Assembly (NCBI RefSeq): GCF_029211325.2
Contig: NZ_CP135996.1
Location: forward strand, 124,001 to 188,000
DNA: 64,000 nt
Reading direction: 5' to 3'
DNA from: Caproicibacterium argilliputei
GTDB lineage: Bacteria; Bacillota; Clostridia; Oscillospirales; Acutalibacteraceae
The notes under the pieces were generated by a model that made no database searches, was not told the DNA's origin, and saw only the letters and a program-made list of their open reading frames with translations. Within the stretch, counting starts at the first letter, position 1. Every line of letters starts with the position of its first letter. Shown one piece after another: positions 1 to 9,823 of the stretch. The position numbers and the translations under genes are program-made.

Positions 1-2212
1 CTAAGAACAGAACCAAGCTTGCACAGAACAGAACCGGCGCGAGGAACTGGCTGCTGCGGTCGCTGGGATCGTCACTGTACGACAGGCGCAGGAAATTTTT
101 AAGGAAGTCCGTTTCACGCTGATAGGCAATCTCCGGCGCATCCAGTGTGACTCCCTCTGCCATCTGCAGGGCGGTATTGTGGTCGTCAAACTTTTCAACG
201 GAATACGTTTTATCCGGAGATGTAATGTAATGGAAATTCTTGTTGACCCGGCGCACCAGTGTCAGCTTGCCCAGCGTGTTAAAGAACAGAGCGCCGCAGA
301 CAATCACCGAATACAGGTGCAGCTGCCCGTGCAGAATCTGGCTCTGCATAAACAAAGCGGCAACCGCCTGCATAACGCCTGCAATGCTTGCCACGGCAAC
401 GCCGGTGTCGGCATTTGCGCGCAGCTTAAACAGGGCTTTCAGTCCGTTCAAAATCGTGACGCCGCAGAAACCGACGGAACAGGATAGGAAAATGAGATTG
501 CAGATGAGATAAGCGGTGATGTTCAGCGGCGGCATACCGAACAGACCAAATTCACCAAAGATTCCGAAAATCAGTTCCAAAACAGCGCAGATGCCGGTGA
601 CGGTCAGCCGGAGCATCAGCTCCCGCATATCGCCGCCAAGCTGATGGAAAATAGAGGCCGCGTCCTCGCGGGAATTGTAATCCTCCACTTCGTCGGTTGA
701 CGCGGGCTTAGCTTCCTGTATCGGAAGCGGAATGTTCAGCGCTTCCAAATCATCGAGGTCTGACGGATCTGGCTGGCTGGCGCGCGCCTGCTGTTCCATC
801 TGTTCCGTCTGCTCCCGTGCGGCGCGGCGCAGAATTTTCCGCTTCGGCTGCTGTGGGGTTTCGGCGGGGGCGTTCGGATCGATTTCCTGCACCATCGCCC
901 GCGCGGCTGCCTCATATTTGCGGTAAGTGGGCTGCTCTTGTGCCGGCGGAACCGGCGCGGAGCCGGGCAGCGGCACTTCCGCCGCAGGGCGCGGCGCCGG
1001 CTGGGTTTCGTCTTCGTTTGCAAAGCGGTCAGGCACCTGTACCGGTTGCTCCGGTTCTTTTGCAGCCGGATGCGCCTGTGTAAACGGCACGACCGGTGCT
1101 TTTTCCCGTTTTGGCTCCGCTTCCTGCGGCGGCACTGACGAGTCCGCTTTTGGCTTGACCGGCTGCACCGCCTCTGCCGCAGGAAGGCGCGTGATATTTT
1201 CTGCCTCGTCCGGCGGTGCCACAGGGACTGCGGAACCACTCGGCATGGGCGCTTCCCGGCGGCCGAGGCGCGGATATTCACGCGATTCGTTAAAAAGCGG
1301 GGTGGTCAAATCCTGCAGAGCCAGAATATGAACCGGTGTGCCGACCGGCCGATAGGTGACCGGCGCGCCGGTCTGTACGGAATGTTCGGGGGTCAGCGGT
1401 TCCTGAACCGCGCGCAGAGGCGCCGGGCGCTCTGCGGGTTCCTGCATGGGGTGGGGCACCGCTTCTTTCTGCGGAACTGACCGCGGCGGCTGCGGCTCCC
1501 GCACCGGAGCCTGCGGGGTGTCTGCCGCTTTTGGCGCGGCGCCGGTGCGGATGCGTTCGGAATTCACGCCTTTCGCGGCGGCTGCCTTTTTAATTTCGTC
1601 TAAGCTAATGGCTGTCGTAATGGAAAAGATATCTTCCTTTCCCACATCGGAAACGCCGCTTTCCTTGACCACCTGGCTGACGCGGCGGCGGCGCTCCTCA
1701 TGCAGCTGCTTCAGCTTCTGCTGCAGCGCTGAGTCGTCCGCTGTTTCCTCGGTGCTGCCGTCAAACAGGTAGGTAAAGGTGCCTGTCATTTCACTGGGCT
1801 GTTCGGTCGGCTGCACAGGCTTAAAGGAAAGGGTTTCCTCGTACTGTTTCTGGTACTCCTCCAGCGGTTTCAGTTCCAGACCGTAATAGGGGTCGTTTTC
1901 CTCTGAAAATTCCTGTTTTCTGCGGCGGCGTTTTATTTTATCCTGTTTTTTCAGGCTGCTTTTCCGGTTCTTTTTTTCTGCGCGGCTTTCCGGCTGCTTC
2001 TGTGCAAGCCGATCTGCCTGCGCTGCGGCTGCAGCTTTGGCAGCGCGCTCGCGTTCCTGCTGCTCCTGCTGCGCACGCTGCAGCGCCGCCTCTTTGGCCT
2101 GCTGTTCCTCACGCACTTTCTGTGCGCTGGTGGAAAAAGTCATGGCGTCCGCCATGGGTTCTTCCTCTGGCTTTTCGGCGGGATTCGGCGTATTTACTTT
2201 CTGTTCGTCCAT
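1..2212 (-). CDS. Large membrane protein with long charged N-terminal region (3' end outside window)
   Basis: I do not recognise this protein. The frame is open from ATG 2212 to the window edge (737 codons, no stop). A GGGGG ribosome-binding run lies 7 nt upstream and the start is 17 nt after the rlmB stop, so the two are probably co-transcribed. Residues 1-110 are rich in Ala, Gln, Glu and Lys and look coiled-coil. Residues about 175-500 are Pro/Ala-rich and low complexity. Several hydrophobic segments follow from about residue 525 (CAVLELIFGIFGEFGLFG and others), and the visible end is again hydrophobic (LFCASLVLFL). This suggests a long cytoplasmic tail on a multi-pass membrane domain. Function is not inferable; the missing C-terminus may hold the diagnostic domain. 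Confidence 0.75.
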   Translation of the reverse strand, partial: MDEQKVNTPNPAEKPEEEPMADAMTFSTSAQKVREEQQAKEAALQRAQQEQQERERAAKAAAAAQADRLAQKQPESRAEKKNRKSSLKKQDKIKRRRRKQEFSEENDPYYGLELKPLEEYQKQYEETLSFKPVQPTEQPSEMTGTFTYLFDGSTEETADDSALQQKLKQLHEERRRRVSQVVKESGVSDVGKEDIFSITTAISLDEIKKAAAAKGVNSERIRTGAAPKAADTPQAPVREPQPPRSVPQKEAVPHPMQEPAERPAPLRAVQEPLTPEHSVQTGAPVTYRPVGTPVHILALQDLTTPLFNESREYPRLGRREAPMPSGSAVPVAPPDEAENITRLPAAEAVQPVKPKADSSVPPQEAEPKREKAPVVPFTQAHPAAKEPEQPVQVPDRFANEDETQPAPRPAAEVPLPGSAPVPPAQEQPTYRKYEAAARAMVQEIDPNAPAETPQQPKRKILRRAAREQTEQMEQQARASQPDPSDLDDLEALNIPLPIQEAKPASTDEVEDYNSREDAASIFHQLGGDMRELMLRLTVTGICAVLELIFGIFGEFGLFGMPPLNITAYLICNLIFLSCSVGFCGVTILNGLKALFKLRANADTGVAVASIAGVMQAVAALFMQSQILHGQLHLYSVIVCGALFFNTLGKLTLVRRVNKNFHYITSPDKTYSVEKFDDHNTALQMAEGVTLDAPEIAYQRETDFLKNFLRLSYSDDPSDRSSQFLAPVLFCASLVLFL

Positions 2213-2229
2213 ACTGCTACCCCCACTTT

Positions 2230-3012
2230 CTATTTCGAGTGGATTCCTGCACGCTGGCGCGCCACCTCATAGCAAACGACGCCGCAGGCGACGGAAGCGT
2301 TCAGGGAGTTGATTTTTCCTTTCATGGGCAGGGAAATGACAAAATCGCATTTTTCTTTGACCAGGCGGCTGACACCGAAGCCTTCGCTGCCGATGACCAC
2401 CGCACAGGGGCCGGCGTAGTCCACACTGCACCACGGCTCGCCGTCCATGTCGGCGGCGTAAAGCCACACACCCCTTTTTTTCAGTTCGTCCAGCACAGCG
2501 GGCAGGCTGTTGACCCGCACCACCGGCACGTATTCCACAGCGCCGGCGCTGGCCTTGCCCACGGCATAGGTCAGCCCCACGCTGCGTCGCTTGGGCACAA
2601 TGACACCGTGCGCGCCGGCGCACTCCGCCACACGCAGCACAGCGCCCAGATTGTGCGGATCCTCCAGACCGTCCGCAACAATCAGAAACGGTGCTTCGCC
2701 GCGTTGCTGCGCCAGTGCGAAGACATCGTCCAGCGATGCATATTCCTTGACAGAAGCCACCACCACAACCCCCTGATGGGCTGCGCCGCCGCACATGGCG
2801 TCCAGCTTGCGCGGGTCTGCTTCCTTCACCGGCACGCCCGCCTCCTTGGCACGGGCAATCAGGGCGCCAAGGCTGCCGCCGTGCTGCCCCCGTGCGATAT
2901 AAAGTGCTTCCAGTGTGCGGCCGCTTTTAAAAGCTTCCGCCGCAGCGTTGCGGCCAGCGATGATGTCATCGCCGCGCACACGGTCGTCTTGCTCATTCCG
3001 GTTCGGTTTCAT
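2230..3012 (-). CDS. rlmB: 23S rRNA (guanosine-2'-O)-methyltransferase, TrmH/SpoU family
   Basis: Methylates a guanosine 2'-OH of 23S rRNA with S-adenosylmethionine. The 260-residue protein has an N-terminal substrate-binding domain (about 15-90) and a SpoU knot domain with all three motifs: DPHNLGAVLRVAE near 120, GSEGFGVS near 205 and NSLNASVA near 233. I chose ATG 3012 because AGGAG lies 6 nt upstream; an in-frame ATG at 3039 has no Shine-Dalgarno. The stop is TAG at the usual family length, which shows that amber is a normal terminator here. First gene of a leftward unit with the large membrane protein. Confidence 0.92.
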   Translation of the reverse strand: MKPNRNEQDDRVRGDDIIAGRNAAAEAFKSGRTLEALYIARGQHGGSLGALIARAKEAGVPVKEADPRKLDAMCGGAAHQGVVVVASVKEYASLDDVFALAQQRGEAPFLIVADGLEDPHNLGAVLRVAECAGAHGVIVPKRRSVGLTYAVGKASAGAVEYVPVVRVNSLPAVLDELKKRGVWLYAADMDGEPWCSVDYAGPCAVVIGSEGFGVSRLVKEKCDFVISLPMKGKINSLNASVACGVVCYEVARQRAGIHSK

Positions 3013-3559
3013 ATTGGCTCCTCCAGATACTTTTCCCATAATAATTTATTATACCACAAGGCTGTCGCTCCTGCACGTTCTTTCAGAAAAAATGTTGAAG
3101 GAAGGCGCCACAGCGAGGTGGGGGGCGCGCGGGTTTTCCACTGAAAAAGTTTTCCCGGTGGAATGGTTGAATTTTCACGCAGAAATATAATTCTATAAAA
3201 GAATATACATACGGATTTTTCCCACGGAAACGGCGTTTATACAAAACGTATTTGCACAAGTTTACATAATCCAAGTGGAAAACCAGGTGGAGAATGTGGA
3301 TAACTCTGTTGAAAGTGTGGATAACTCGCGAAACCAAGCCCTTTTGATAAATATGCACCTGCGGTGGAAAACAGATTATGTAAACAAAAGGGCAGCGCGC
3401 CCCTTTAACTTTCCGTATTTTCATGCTATACTGAGAGCAAATTCCGCCGCGAAACACTTTGTTTCGCTGTATTATAACATTTTTTACAGATATTTTAAAT
3501 CCCCACATTTTTCCGCGAAAAATTTCCGCTGTACGGAAGGAAGAAAGGAGTCTGTTGCT
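3013..3559. other. 547-bp intergenic region with DnaA-box cluster
   Basis: Non-coding stretch between the divergent rlmB and glycosylase genes. It holds two perfect DnaA boxes in the same orientation (TGTGGATAA at 3295-3303 and 3316-3324, 21 bp apart). Near-matches of the TTTTCCAC type occur around 3135-3143, 3217-3225, 3275-3284 and 3362-3371. The flanks are AT-rich. No dnaA or dnaN is nearby, so this is not evidently the replication origin. Confidence 0.6.
3048..3053 (-). promoter_or_regulatory. Probable extended -10 promoter of rlmB
   Basis: Read on the minus strand this is TATAAT preceded by TGG, an extended -10 element, 36 nt before the chosen rlmB start. No good -35 is visible. Confidence 0.45.
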
Positions 3560-4342
3560 TTGAATCTTCGCAGAACCCTGCTTTGCGGGCAGTGTTTCCG
3601 TTGGCGCGAAATCGCGCCGGATGTGTTTGCCGGCACCGCCGGCGGTCGCCGTCTGGTCCTGACGCAGCAGGATCTGCCGAAACTGGAGCAGAATCCGTTT
3701 TGGCGCCGCTACTTTGACTTCGATACCGATTATGAAACCCTGCGCGGTCAGCTTGCCGAACTGCACCCCAATCTGCGCGAGGCAGCCCGGCAGAGCGCGG
3801 GCATCCATATCTTGCGGCAGGACCCATGGGAAGCGCTCTGCTCGTTTATTCTGTCGCAGAATAACAATATTCCGCGCATCCAGGGGATTGTCAGCCGCCT
3901 TTGCCAAGAGACCGAAGAGCCGCTGCCACACGCGGCGTTTCAGGAGAGCGCCGCCGCACATCCGTTTCCGCGTCCCGAAACGCTGGCCGGGCTGACAGAA
4001 GCACAGCTCGCGCCGCTGCGATGCGGGTTTCGGGCACGCTATCTGCTGGATGCGGCGCAAAAAGTGGCAGACGGCACTGTGCCGCTGGAGCAGCTGCGTA
4101 CGGTGCCGCTTGCCGAGGCGCGTGCTGCGCTGATGCAGATTGTCGGCGTGGGGCCGAAGGTGGCGGACTGCACGCTGTTGTATGGGCTGCACCGTATGGA
4201 GGCGTTTCCGGTGGATGTTTGGATGAAGCGTGCCATGGCGCAGTGGTTTCCGGGCGTGGAGCCGGCGGCGTTCGGTGCGGCGGCGGGGCTTGCCCAGCAG
4301 TATATTTTTAATTGGGCGCGGAACGGTGTCGCGGCAGGCTGA
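3560..4342 (+). CDS. 8-oxoguanine DNA glycosylase/AP lyase, OGG1 family
   Basis: Base-excision repair enzyme that removes 8-oxoguanine and nicks the abasic site. The 260-residue protein begins with the family signature LLCGQCFRW and contains a helix-hairpin-helix plus GPD region: VGVGPKVADC near 194-203 carries the Schiff-base lysine, and PVDVW near 216-220 carries the catalytic aspartate. I chose TTG 3560 because AAAGGAG lies 9 nt upstream and family members begin just before this motif. The frame stays open upstream to 3275, but that part is a DnaA-box region with no family similarity. Transcribed toward fba, 128 bp away. Confidence 0.88.
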   Translation: MNLRRTLLCGQCFRWREIAPDVFAGTAGGRRLVLTQQDLPKLEQNPFWRRYFDFDTDYETLRGQLAELHPNLREAARQSAGIHILRQDPWEALCSFILSQNNNIPRIQGIVSRLCQETEEPLPHAAFQESAAAHPFPRPETLAGLTEAQLAPLRCGFRARYLLDAAQKVADGTVPLEQLRTVPLAEARAALMQIVGVGPKVADCTLLYGLHRMEAFPVDVWMKRAMAQWFPGVEPAAFGAAAGLAQQYIFNWARNGVAAG

Positions 4343-4430
4343 GAATGCTGCTTTTGTGTCATTGCGCGATAATCTTTTAACAAATTCGCGGTTCCGGCAA
4401 GTTTGTGTTCCTTTTTGGGCATAACTGTTG

Positions 4431-4436
4431 TATAAT
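4431..4436 (+). promoter_or_regulatory. Probable -10 of fba promoter
   Basis: Perfect TATAAT 35 nt before the fba start. The region 17 nt upstream is T-rich (TTCCTT) but is a poor -35 match. Confidence 0.45.
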
Positions 4437-4470
4437 AAAAGTGCGAAATAAGATTAGGAGTGTGAAAACC

Positions 4471-5409
4471 ATGGCATTAGTAAACACCAAGGAAATGTTT
4501 AAAAAGGCTTACGAGGGCGGCTATGCAATTGGCGCTTTCAACGTAAACAACATGGAAATCATTCAGGGCATTACAGAAGCGGCAGGAGAACTGAAAGCCC
4601 CTGTAATTCTGCAGGTTTCCAAAGGCGCGCGCGCTTACGCCAACCCCACCTATCTGGTGAAGCTGGTCGAAGCGGCTGTTGCTGAAAATCCGGATATTCC
4701 GATTACCCTGCACCTGGATCACGGCCCGTCGTTTGAAATGTGCAAAGCCTGCATCGACGACGGCTTTACCTCTGTAATGTTCGACGGTTCTTCCAAGCCG
4801 TTTGATGAGAACGTCGCCGAGGCTGCAAAAGTTGTGGAATATGCACATAAATATAATGTAACCGTGGAGGCCGAGTTGGGCACGCTGGGCGGCGTCGAAG
4901 ACGAAGTTTCCGTTGAAGCCGACAAGGCTATGTACACTGACCCCAACCAGGTGGAGGAGTTTGTCAATCGTACCGGTGTTGACAGCCTCGCAATCGCCAT
5001 TGGCACCAGCCACGGCGCATATAAGTTTAAGCCTGGCCAGGATCCGAAGCTGCGCCTGGACATCCTTGAGGAAGTTTCCAAGCGCCTGCCCGGTTTCCCA
5101 ATTGTTCTGCACGGCGCTTCCAGCGTTCCGCAGGAATTTGTCAAGATTATTAACCAGTACGGCGGCAATATGCCGAATGCCATCGGCATTCCGGAAAGCG
5201 AACTGCGCAAGGCCGCAAAGATGGCTGTCTGCAAGATTAACGTAGACTCCGACATCCGCCTTGCCATGACCGCTTCCATCCGCAAGTACTTCTCCGAGCA
5301 TCCCGACCACTTTGACCCGCGCCAGTACCTTGCGCCCGCTCGTCAGGCAGTGAAGGACATGGTTGCCCATAAGATTACAGAGGTCATGGGCTGCGACGGT
5401 AAAGCCTGA
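4471..5409 (+). CDS. fba: Class II fructose-1,6-bisphosphate aldolase
   Basis: Zinc-dependent cleavage of fructose-1,6-bisphosphate to dihydroxyacetone phosphate and glyceraldehyde-3-phosphate in glycolysis. The 312-residue protein shows the class II signatures: LHLDHGPSFE with the catalytic Asp and a zinc His, VEAELGTLGGVED, the metal/phosphate loop GTSHGAYKF, and VLHGASSVP. ATG 4471 follows AGGAG by 10 nt; an upstream in-frame ATG at 4405 has no ribosome-binding site and overlaps the promoter. Single-gene unit with its own -10 and a strong terminator. Confidence 0.95.
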   Translation: MALVNTKEMFKKAYEGGYAIGAFNVNNMEIIQGITEAAGELKAPVILQVSKGARAYANPTYLVKLVEAAVAENPDIPITLHLDHGPSFEMCKACIDDGFTSVMFDGSSKPFDENVAEAAKVVEYAHKYNVTVEAELGTLGGVEDEVSVEADKAMYTDPNQVEEFVNRTGVDSLAIAIGTSHGAYKFKPGQDPKLRLDILEEVSKRLPGFPIVLHGASSVPQEFVKIINQYGGNMPNAIGIPESELRKAAKMAVCKINVDSDIRLAMTASIRKYFSEHPDHFDPRQYLAPARQAVKDMVAHKITEVMGCDGKA

Positions 5410-5427
5410 TTTTTTGATAGAAACAGA

Positions 5428-5467
5428 ACAAGCCCTTCGGTTTTGACACCGAGGGCTTGTTTTTTTG
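5428..5467 (+). terminator. Rho-independent terminator of fba
   Basis: Arms ACAAGCCCTTCGG and CCGAGGGCTTGT close an 8-nt loop and are followed by a T run at 5460-5466. Confidence 0.9.
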
Positions 5468-5729
5468 CTTCTTTTGATTTTGAGGGGGTTTTCTGCTGCT
5501 GTTTTTCGCTTTTGCTGCTTTTTGCAGGCGATTTTCCGCACTTTTCCACGCATCGGTTGAAAACTCTGTTGAGAGTGTGGAAAGCTGTATAAATCATTTT
5601 AAATTATACGAGACGTAATTTCACAAAGCGAATCTCTTCCAACAGACCCAAAATTTTTTACAGTGCAGCAGCAATCACACCCACCAAACCAATGAAAGAA
5701 CCCTGGACGCTTATGGCGGTATTCCGCTT
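5468..5729. other. Intergenic region with degenerate copy of the DnaA-box motif
   Basis: No gene seen. Positions 5562-5584 match 3302-3324 of the DnaA-box cluster at 20 of 23 bases, but the box here is degenerate (TGTGGAAAG). A further TTTTCCAC lies at 5541-5550. Confidence 0.4.
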
Positions 5730-6578
5730 TTACGTCTGCGAAAAAGCGAGAAACTGCAGAATCTTTTTGCCGTCCTGCAGGGCTTTCCGATACATTTGGT
5801 CAATGCAGCTGCGGTCTTTTGTCAGCGTCTGCATTCCGCAGCAGTCGTCCGGGGCAACCAGCAGTACCCGACCGTCCTTTGCATATTTCTGCGCCAAGGC
5901 GACGCCGTCATTGTAGGTTTGGTAGCGCAGCCGCAGCGCTTCGGCCGCCTGCGGGTATTTGCGCCGCAGCAGGCGCGCGGGCAGCGCGTCATGCTTGGGT
6001 TCGCGCAGGGTGGCTTCCGGCTTGGTGAGAATCACGACTACTTTTTCGCAGCCGTCATCCAGTGCCTTCTGCACCGGCACCGGGTCGGAAAGGCCGCCGT
6101 CAAAGTACGGCACGCCGCCAATTTCGTACGGTTTGCAGACCACCGGAATACAGGAGGAAGCCATCATAATCTGGTAGTTGTCCTGCGCAATGTCTTCTTT
6201 TCCGAAGTAAACCGGCTTGCCGGTCAGCGCGTTGGTTGCCACGACCTGCAGAACCGCGTTTGACCGCGCAATCGCGGCGTAGTCCAGCGGATCCTCGCCA
6301 CTTTGGTTTGCCAATGTTCCGTAAACATACTCCAAATCAATGTAGGAGCCTTTGCGCAGAAAGTTGCCAAGGCTCATATATTCCTTGCGGAAGGAATACT
6401 TGGTGTAATACCGGTAGTTTCGGCCGTGTTGCTTTGCAAAGTAGGCGCCAATATTGGCGCTGCCCGCAGAAACGCCGATTCCGTAATCAAACTGGATTCC
6501 ATTTTCCAGGCAGTAGTCTAGTACGCCTGCGCCATAAACACCGCGCAAACCGCCGCCCACATCCACAACCCCGATCAT
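5730..6578 (-). CDS. Patatin-like phospholipase/acyl hydrolase
   Basis: Serine acyl hydrolase with a Ser-Asp dyad. The protein (282 residues) has the oxyanion-hole motif GGGLRGVYGAG near residue 8, the nucleophile elbow GVSAGS near 36-41 and the DGGLSDP motif with the catalytic Asp near 160. There is no signal peptide, so it is probably cytosolic. Two starts are possible: ATG 6587 lies only 2 nt after AAGGAG, while ATG 6578 lies 11 nt after it and gives the usual family N-terminus. I chose 6578. It lies downstream of secA on the same strand, separated by a hairpin. The substrate is unknown; relatives are RssA/YjjU-type proteins. Confidence 0.85.
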   Translation of the reverse strand: MIGVVDVGGGLRGVYGAGVLDYCLENGIQFDYGIGVSAGSANIGAYFAKQHGRNYRYYTKYSFRKEYMSLGNFLRKGSYIDLEYVYGTLANQSGEDPLDYAAIARSNAVLQVVATNALTGKPVYFGKEDIAQDNYQIMMASSCIPVVCKPYEIGGVPYFDGGLSDPVPVQKALDDGCEKVVVILTKPEATLREPKHDALPARLLRRKYPQAAEALRLRYQTYNDGVALAQKYAKDGRVLLVAPDDCCGMQTLTKDRSCIDQMYRKALQDGKKILQFLAFSQT

Positions 6579-6693
6579 TTTCCACATCGCTCCTTCATTC
6601 TGTTGAAACAGTGGCTGCCACCCACGGTGTTTCTGCAACAATTCGTATAAAACTGCAAAAAAATACAAAAAGTTTATTTTGGTTCCTGCATAG

Positions 6694-6742
6694 AAAAGTG
6701 CCGCCGGTCATGTGCCTTTGCACACGGCCCGGCGGCACTTCT
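6694..6742 (-). terminator. Terminator of secA
   Basis: Twelve-base arms AAGTGCCGCCGG and CCGGCGGCACTT pair perfectly. On the minus strand they are followed by a short T run. Confidence 0.65.
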
Positions 6743-6747
6743 GTATT

Positions 6748-9552
6748 TTAGTCCGTAATGTACGGCTGGCTGCCGTCTTTCGGGTGATATTTTTCGCAGG
6801 TGCACTTTTTCCATTTCAAGCCACTGCCGCAGGGACACGGTTCATTGCGGCCAATTTTGCGGCCTTCATGCGATTCTGGCTGCGGTGCTTCCTCGCCCTC
6901 TGGTGCGCCGGAGGCTGTGGTCGGCTCCAGAACCTGCTCGCGCTGCGGTTCCTCCTGCGTGTGCAGGCGCACTGTCAGCATCATGCGGGCGGTGTTTTCC
7001 CGGATGGTGTCGATCATCGCGTCAAACATATCGAAGCTTTCCAGCCGGTATTCGACCACTGGATCTTTCTGCCCGTAAGCACGCAGGCGAATGCCGCGCT
7101 GCAGTTCTTCCATCGCGTCGATGTGATCCATCCACTCGGTGTCGACGTTTTTCAGCAGAATTACGCGCTCCAACTCACGGCAGATATCCTCGCCGAACTG
7201 CTGCTCGCGTTGGTCACAGATTTGCACAGCCTTTTCATACAGTGCCGCCGACACATCTTCCGGCTTGAGCGTTTTGCGCTCTTCTTCGGTGTAAATGAAG
7301 TCATCCTCGGTAAGCAGCCACCCCATGTAGTGGTCGCGCAGGCCGTCAAAGTTCCAATTCTGACGTGGATTTTCCAGATTAGCATCATCCATCGGCAGGT
7401 AAAGCTTGGCCTGGTTTTCAATCGCCTGCTTGATCATTTCCATGACCTGCGTATGCACGTTTTCACCGTTGAGCACCTGGTCGCGCTGCTTGTAGATAAT
7501 CTCGCGCTGGCGGGAGTTAACATCGTCATACTTCAGCACGTCTTTACGAATGCCAAAGTTGCGGCCTTCAATTTTACGCTGGGCGTTTTCGATGGTTTTG
7601 GTCAGCATTTTGTTTTCAATCGGCGTGTCTTCGTCCACGTTAAGGGTTTCCATCATCGCCGCGACACGTTCGCCGCCGAACAGACGCATCAGGTTGTCTT
7701 CCAGAGAAATGTAGAAGCGGGACATACCGGGGTCGCCCTGACGTCCGGCACGGCCGCGCAGCTGGTTATCAATTCGGCGGGACTCGTGGCGCTCGGTACC
7801 GATGATGAAAAGGCCGCCTGCATCGCGCACTGCCTGCGCTTCCGGACGGATTTCCTCTTTGTACTTATCCTCTAATTCCTTAAATGTTTTACGAGCATTG
7901 AGAATATCGACATTGTCGGTTTCGCCGTAAGCAGTTGCTTGTGCAATCATTTCCTCGCTGAAGCCCATGCGGCGCATTTCGCTTTTGGCCATATATTCGC
8001 TGTTGCCGCCCAGCATGATATCGGTGCCGCGGCCTGCCATGTTCGTTGCAATGGTGACGGCGCCCTTTTTGCCCGCCTGCGAAACAATCTCCGCTTCCTT
8101 TTCGTGGTACTTTGCGTTCAAAACCACGTGCGGAATGCCGCGCAGTTTCAGCATTTTGGAGAGTTCCTCGCTCTTTTCAATGGAAATGGTGCCGACCAGA
8201 ACCGGCTGTCCCTTTTCGTGGTGCTCCACAATGTCGTCGATGACTGCGTTAAACTTTGCCTTTTCCGTTTTGTAAACAACGTCGTGCAGATCCTCACGAA
8301 CCATTGGCTTGTTTGTGGGAATTTCCACAACGTCCAGTTTGTAGATTTCGCGGAATTCATCCTCTTCCGTCATGGCGGTGCCGGTCATACCGGAAAGCTT
8401 GTCGTACAGACGGAAGTAGTTCTGGAACGTGATGGTTGCCAGCGTCTTGCTTTCGCGGGCAACTTTCACACCCTCCTTCGCTTCGATGGCCTGATGCAGA
8501 CCTTCGTTATAGCGGCGGCCATACATCAGGCGGCCGGTGAATTCGTCAACGATGATGACTTCACCGTCTTTGACCACATAGTCCACATCGCGGGTCATGA
8601 CACCGCGCGCCTTAATGGCTTGGTTGACATAATGCTGAATGCCAATATTTTCCGCATCGGTCAGGTTGTCCACGTGGAAGAAAGCTTCCGCTTTTTTCAC
8701 GCCGGAAGGTGTCAGCGTGGCGGTTTTTGCTTTTTCATCCACAATGTAGTCCGCATCTGTGTAAATGGCGTCGTTGTCTTCCTTATCGTTCAGCTCTGCG
8801 ACTTTTACGACTTTTAAGGTTTGCGCAAAGTGGTCGGCAACGGTGTACATCTCGGTGGATTTGTCGCCGGGGCCGGAGATAATCAGCGGGGTGCGCGCTT
8901 CATCAATTAAGATGGAGTCCACCTCATCCACGATGGAGAAGCTGTGGCCGCGCTGTACCTTGTCCTCTTTGTAAATGACCATGTTGTCGCGCAGATAATC
9001 GAAACCGTATTCGTTGTTGGTACCGTAGGTGATGTCGGCGGCATATGCTTCCTTGCGGGCGGCGTTGTCCTTTTCATGCGTGATCAGACCGACGGAAAGA
9101 CCGAGGAAGCGATACACCTTGCCCATCCACTCACTGTCGCGGCGGGCGAGGTAATCGTTGACGGTTACAATGTGCACGCCCTTGCCTGCCAGCGCGTTTA
9201 AGTAGGCGGGCAGGGTGGCGACCAGCGTTTTGCCTTCGCCGGTCTTCATCTCGGCAATACGGCCCTGATGCAGAACGATACCGCCGACAATCTGCACCGG
9301 GAAGTGGCGCATTTCCAGCACGCGGGCGCTGGCCTCGCGGCAGACAGCAAACGCGTCGGGCAGGATGTCGTCTAAGCTTTCGCCGGACTCCAGCCGCTCC
9401 TTCAGCATGGGGGTCTGCGCTTTCAGTTCTTCATCTGAAAGCGCTTTATACTTGTCCTCGAGTGCCAGCACCGCGTCGCAGATGGGCTGAACGCGTTTCA
9501 GCTCGCGCTTGCTGTAGTTCCCGAAGAATTTGGTCAGGATATTGTTTGGCAT
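6748..9552 (-). CDS. secA: Preprotein translocase ATPase SecA
   Basis: Motor ATPase that drives secretory proteins through SecYEG at the cytoplasmic membrane. The full-length protein (934 residues) has Walker [12 protein letters not shown] near residue 102, the DEAD-type [16 protein letters not shown] near 210, the preprotein cross-linking domain, helicase motifs including [10 protein letters not shown], and a C-terminal SEC-C zinc motif ([12 protein letters not shown]). The zinc motif is the SecB/ribosome-binding tail. Start ATG 9552 has a GAGGTGAC ribosome-binding site. Monocistronic: own extended -10 and a terminator. Confidence 0.98.
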   Translation of the reverse strand: MPNNILTKFFGNYSKRELKRVQPICDAVLALEDKYKALSDEELKAQTPMLKERLESGESLDDILPDAFAVCREASARVLEMRHFPVQIVGGIVLHQGRIAEMKTGEGKTLVATLPAYLNALAGKGVHIVTVNDYLARRDSEWMGKVYRFLGLSVGLITHEKDNAARKEAYAADITYGTNNEYGFDYLRDNMVIYKEDKVQRGHSFSIVDEVDSILIDEARTPLIISGPGDKSTEMYTVADHFAQTLKVVKVAELNDKEDNDAIYTDADYIVDEKAKTATLTPSGVKKAEAFFHVDNLTDAENIGIQHYVNQAIKARGVMTRDVDYVVKDGEVIIVDEFTGRLMYGRRYNEGLHQAIEAKEGVKVARESKTLATITFQNYFRLYDKLSGMTGTAMTEEDEFREIYKLDVVEIPTNKPMVREDLHDVVYKTEKAKFNAVIDDIVEHHEKGQPVLVGTISIEKSEELSKMLKLRGIPHVVLNAKYHEKEAEIVSQAGKKGAVTIATNMAGRGTDIMLGGNSEYMAKSEMRRMGFSEEMIAQATAYGETDNVDILNARKTFKELEDKYKEEIRPEAQAVRDAGGLFIIGTERHESRRIDNQLRGRAGRQGDPGMSRFYISLEDNLMRLFGGERVAAMMETLNVDEDTPIENKMLTKTIENAQRKIEGRNFGIRKDVLKYDDVNSRQREIIYKQRDQVLNGENVHTQVMEMIKQAIENQAKLYLPMDDANLENPRQNWNFDGLRDHYMGWLLTEDDFIYTEEERKTLKPEDVSAALYEKAVQICDQREQQFGEDICRELERVILLKNVDTEWMDHIDAMEELQRGIRLRAYGQKDPVVEYRLESFDMFDAMIDTIRENTARMMLTVRLHTQEEPQREQVLEPTTASGAPEGEEAPQPESHEGRKIGRNEPCPCGSGLKWKKCTCEKYHPKDGSQPYITD

Positions 9553-9613
9553 AGTGTCACCTCATAACGGTAAATTCCAGCTACCGATTTCCAAAATGAT
9601 TACATACTTTTAG

Positions 9614-9622
9614 ATTATAGCA
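9614..9622 (-). promoter_or_regulatory. Extended -10 promoter of secA
   Basis: On the minus strand TGC precedes TATAAT, 62 nt upstream of the secA start. The -35 region is weak. Confidence 0.5.
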
Positions 9623-9823
9623 TAGCACGTTTCAAAAGGAAAGAGATTTTCTGTGAATTTGGCCGATGAAAATGCGAAAAGCAGGGAGCGGGCGCAGTTT
9701 TTTCCTGTGCCTGTTCTCTGCTTTATAATTTTGACTGCGTTTTTTATAGAATCCCGCTGCGGGTGTGAAATGCGAACTTTTTCTAGGAGAAACGCCGGCG
9801 CTTCGAAACGCGCAGGCTGTTTC

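Noticed and set aside
3295..3324. Chromosomal replication origin
   Set aside because: DnaA boxes are present, but there is no dnaA, dnaN, AT-rich unwinding element or origin gene order.
3275..3559. N-terminal extension of the DNA glycosylase
   Set aside because: The frame is open, but the DNA is an AT-rich DnaA-box region. The TTG at 3560 has a ribosome-binding site and gives the family N-terminus.
3083..4192. Long minus-strand reading frame
   Set aside because: It covers the glycosylase gene and the DnaA-box region and matches no protein pattern.
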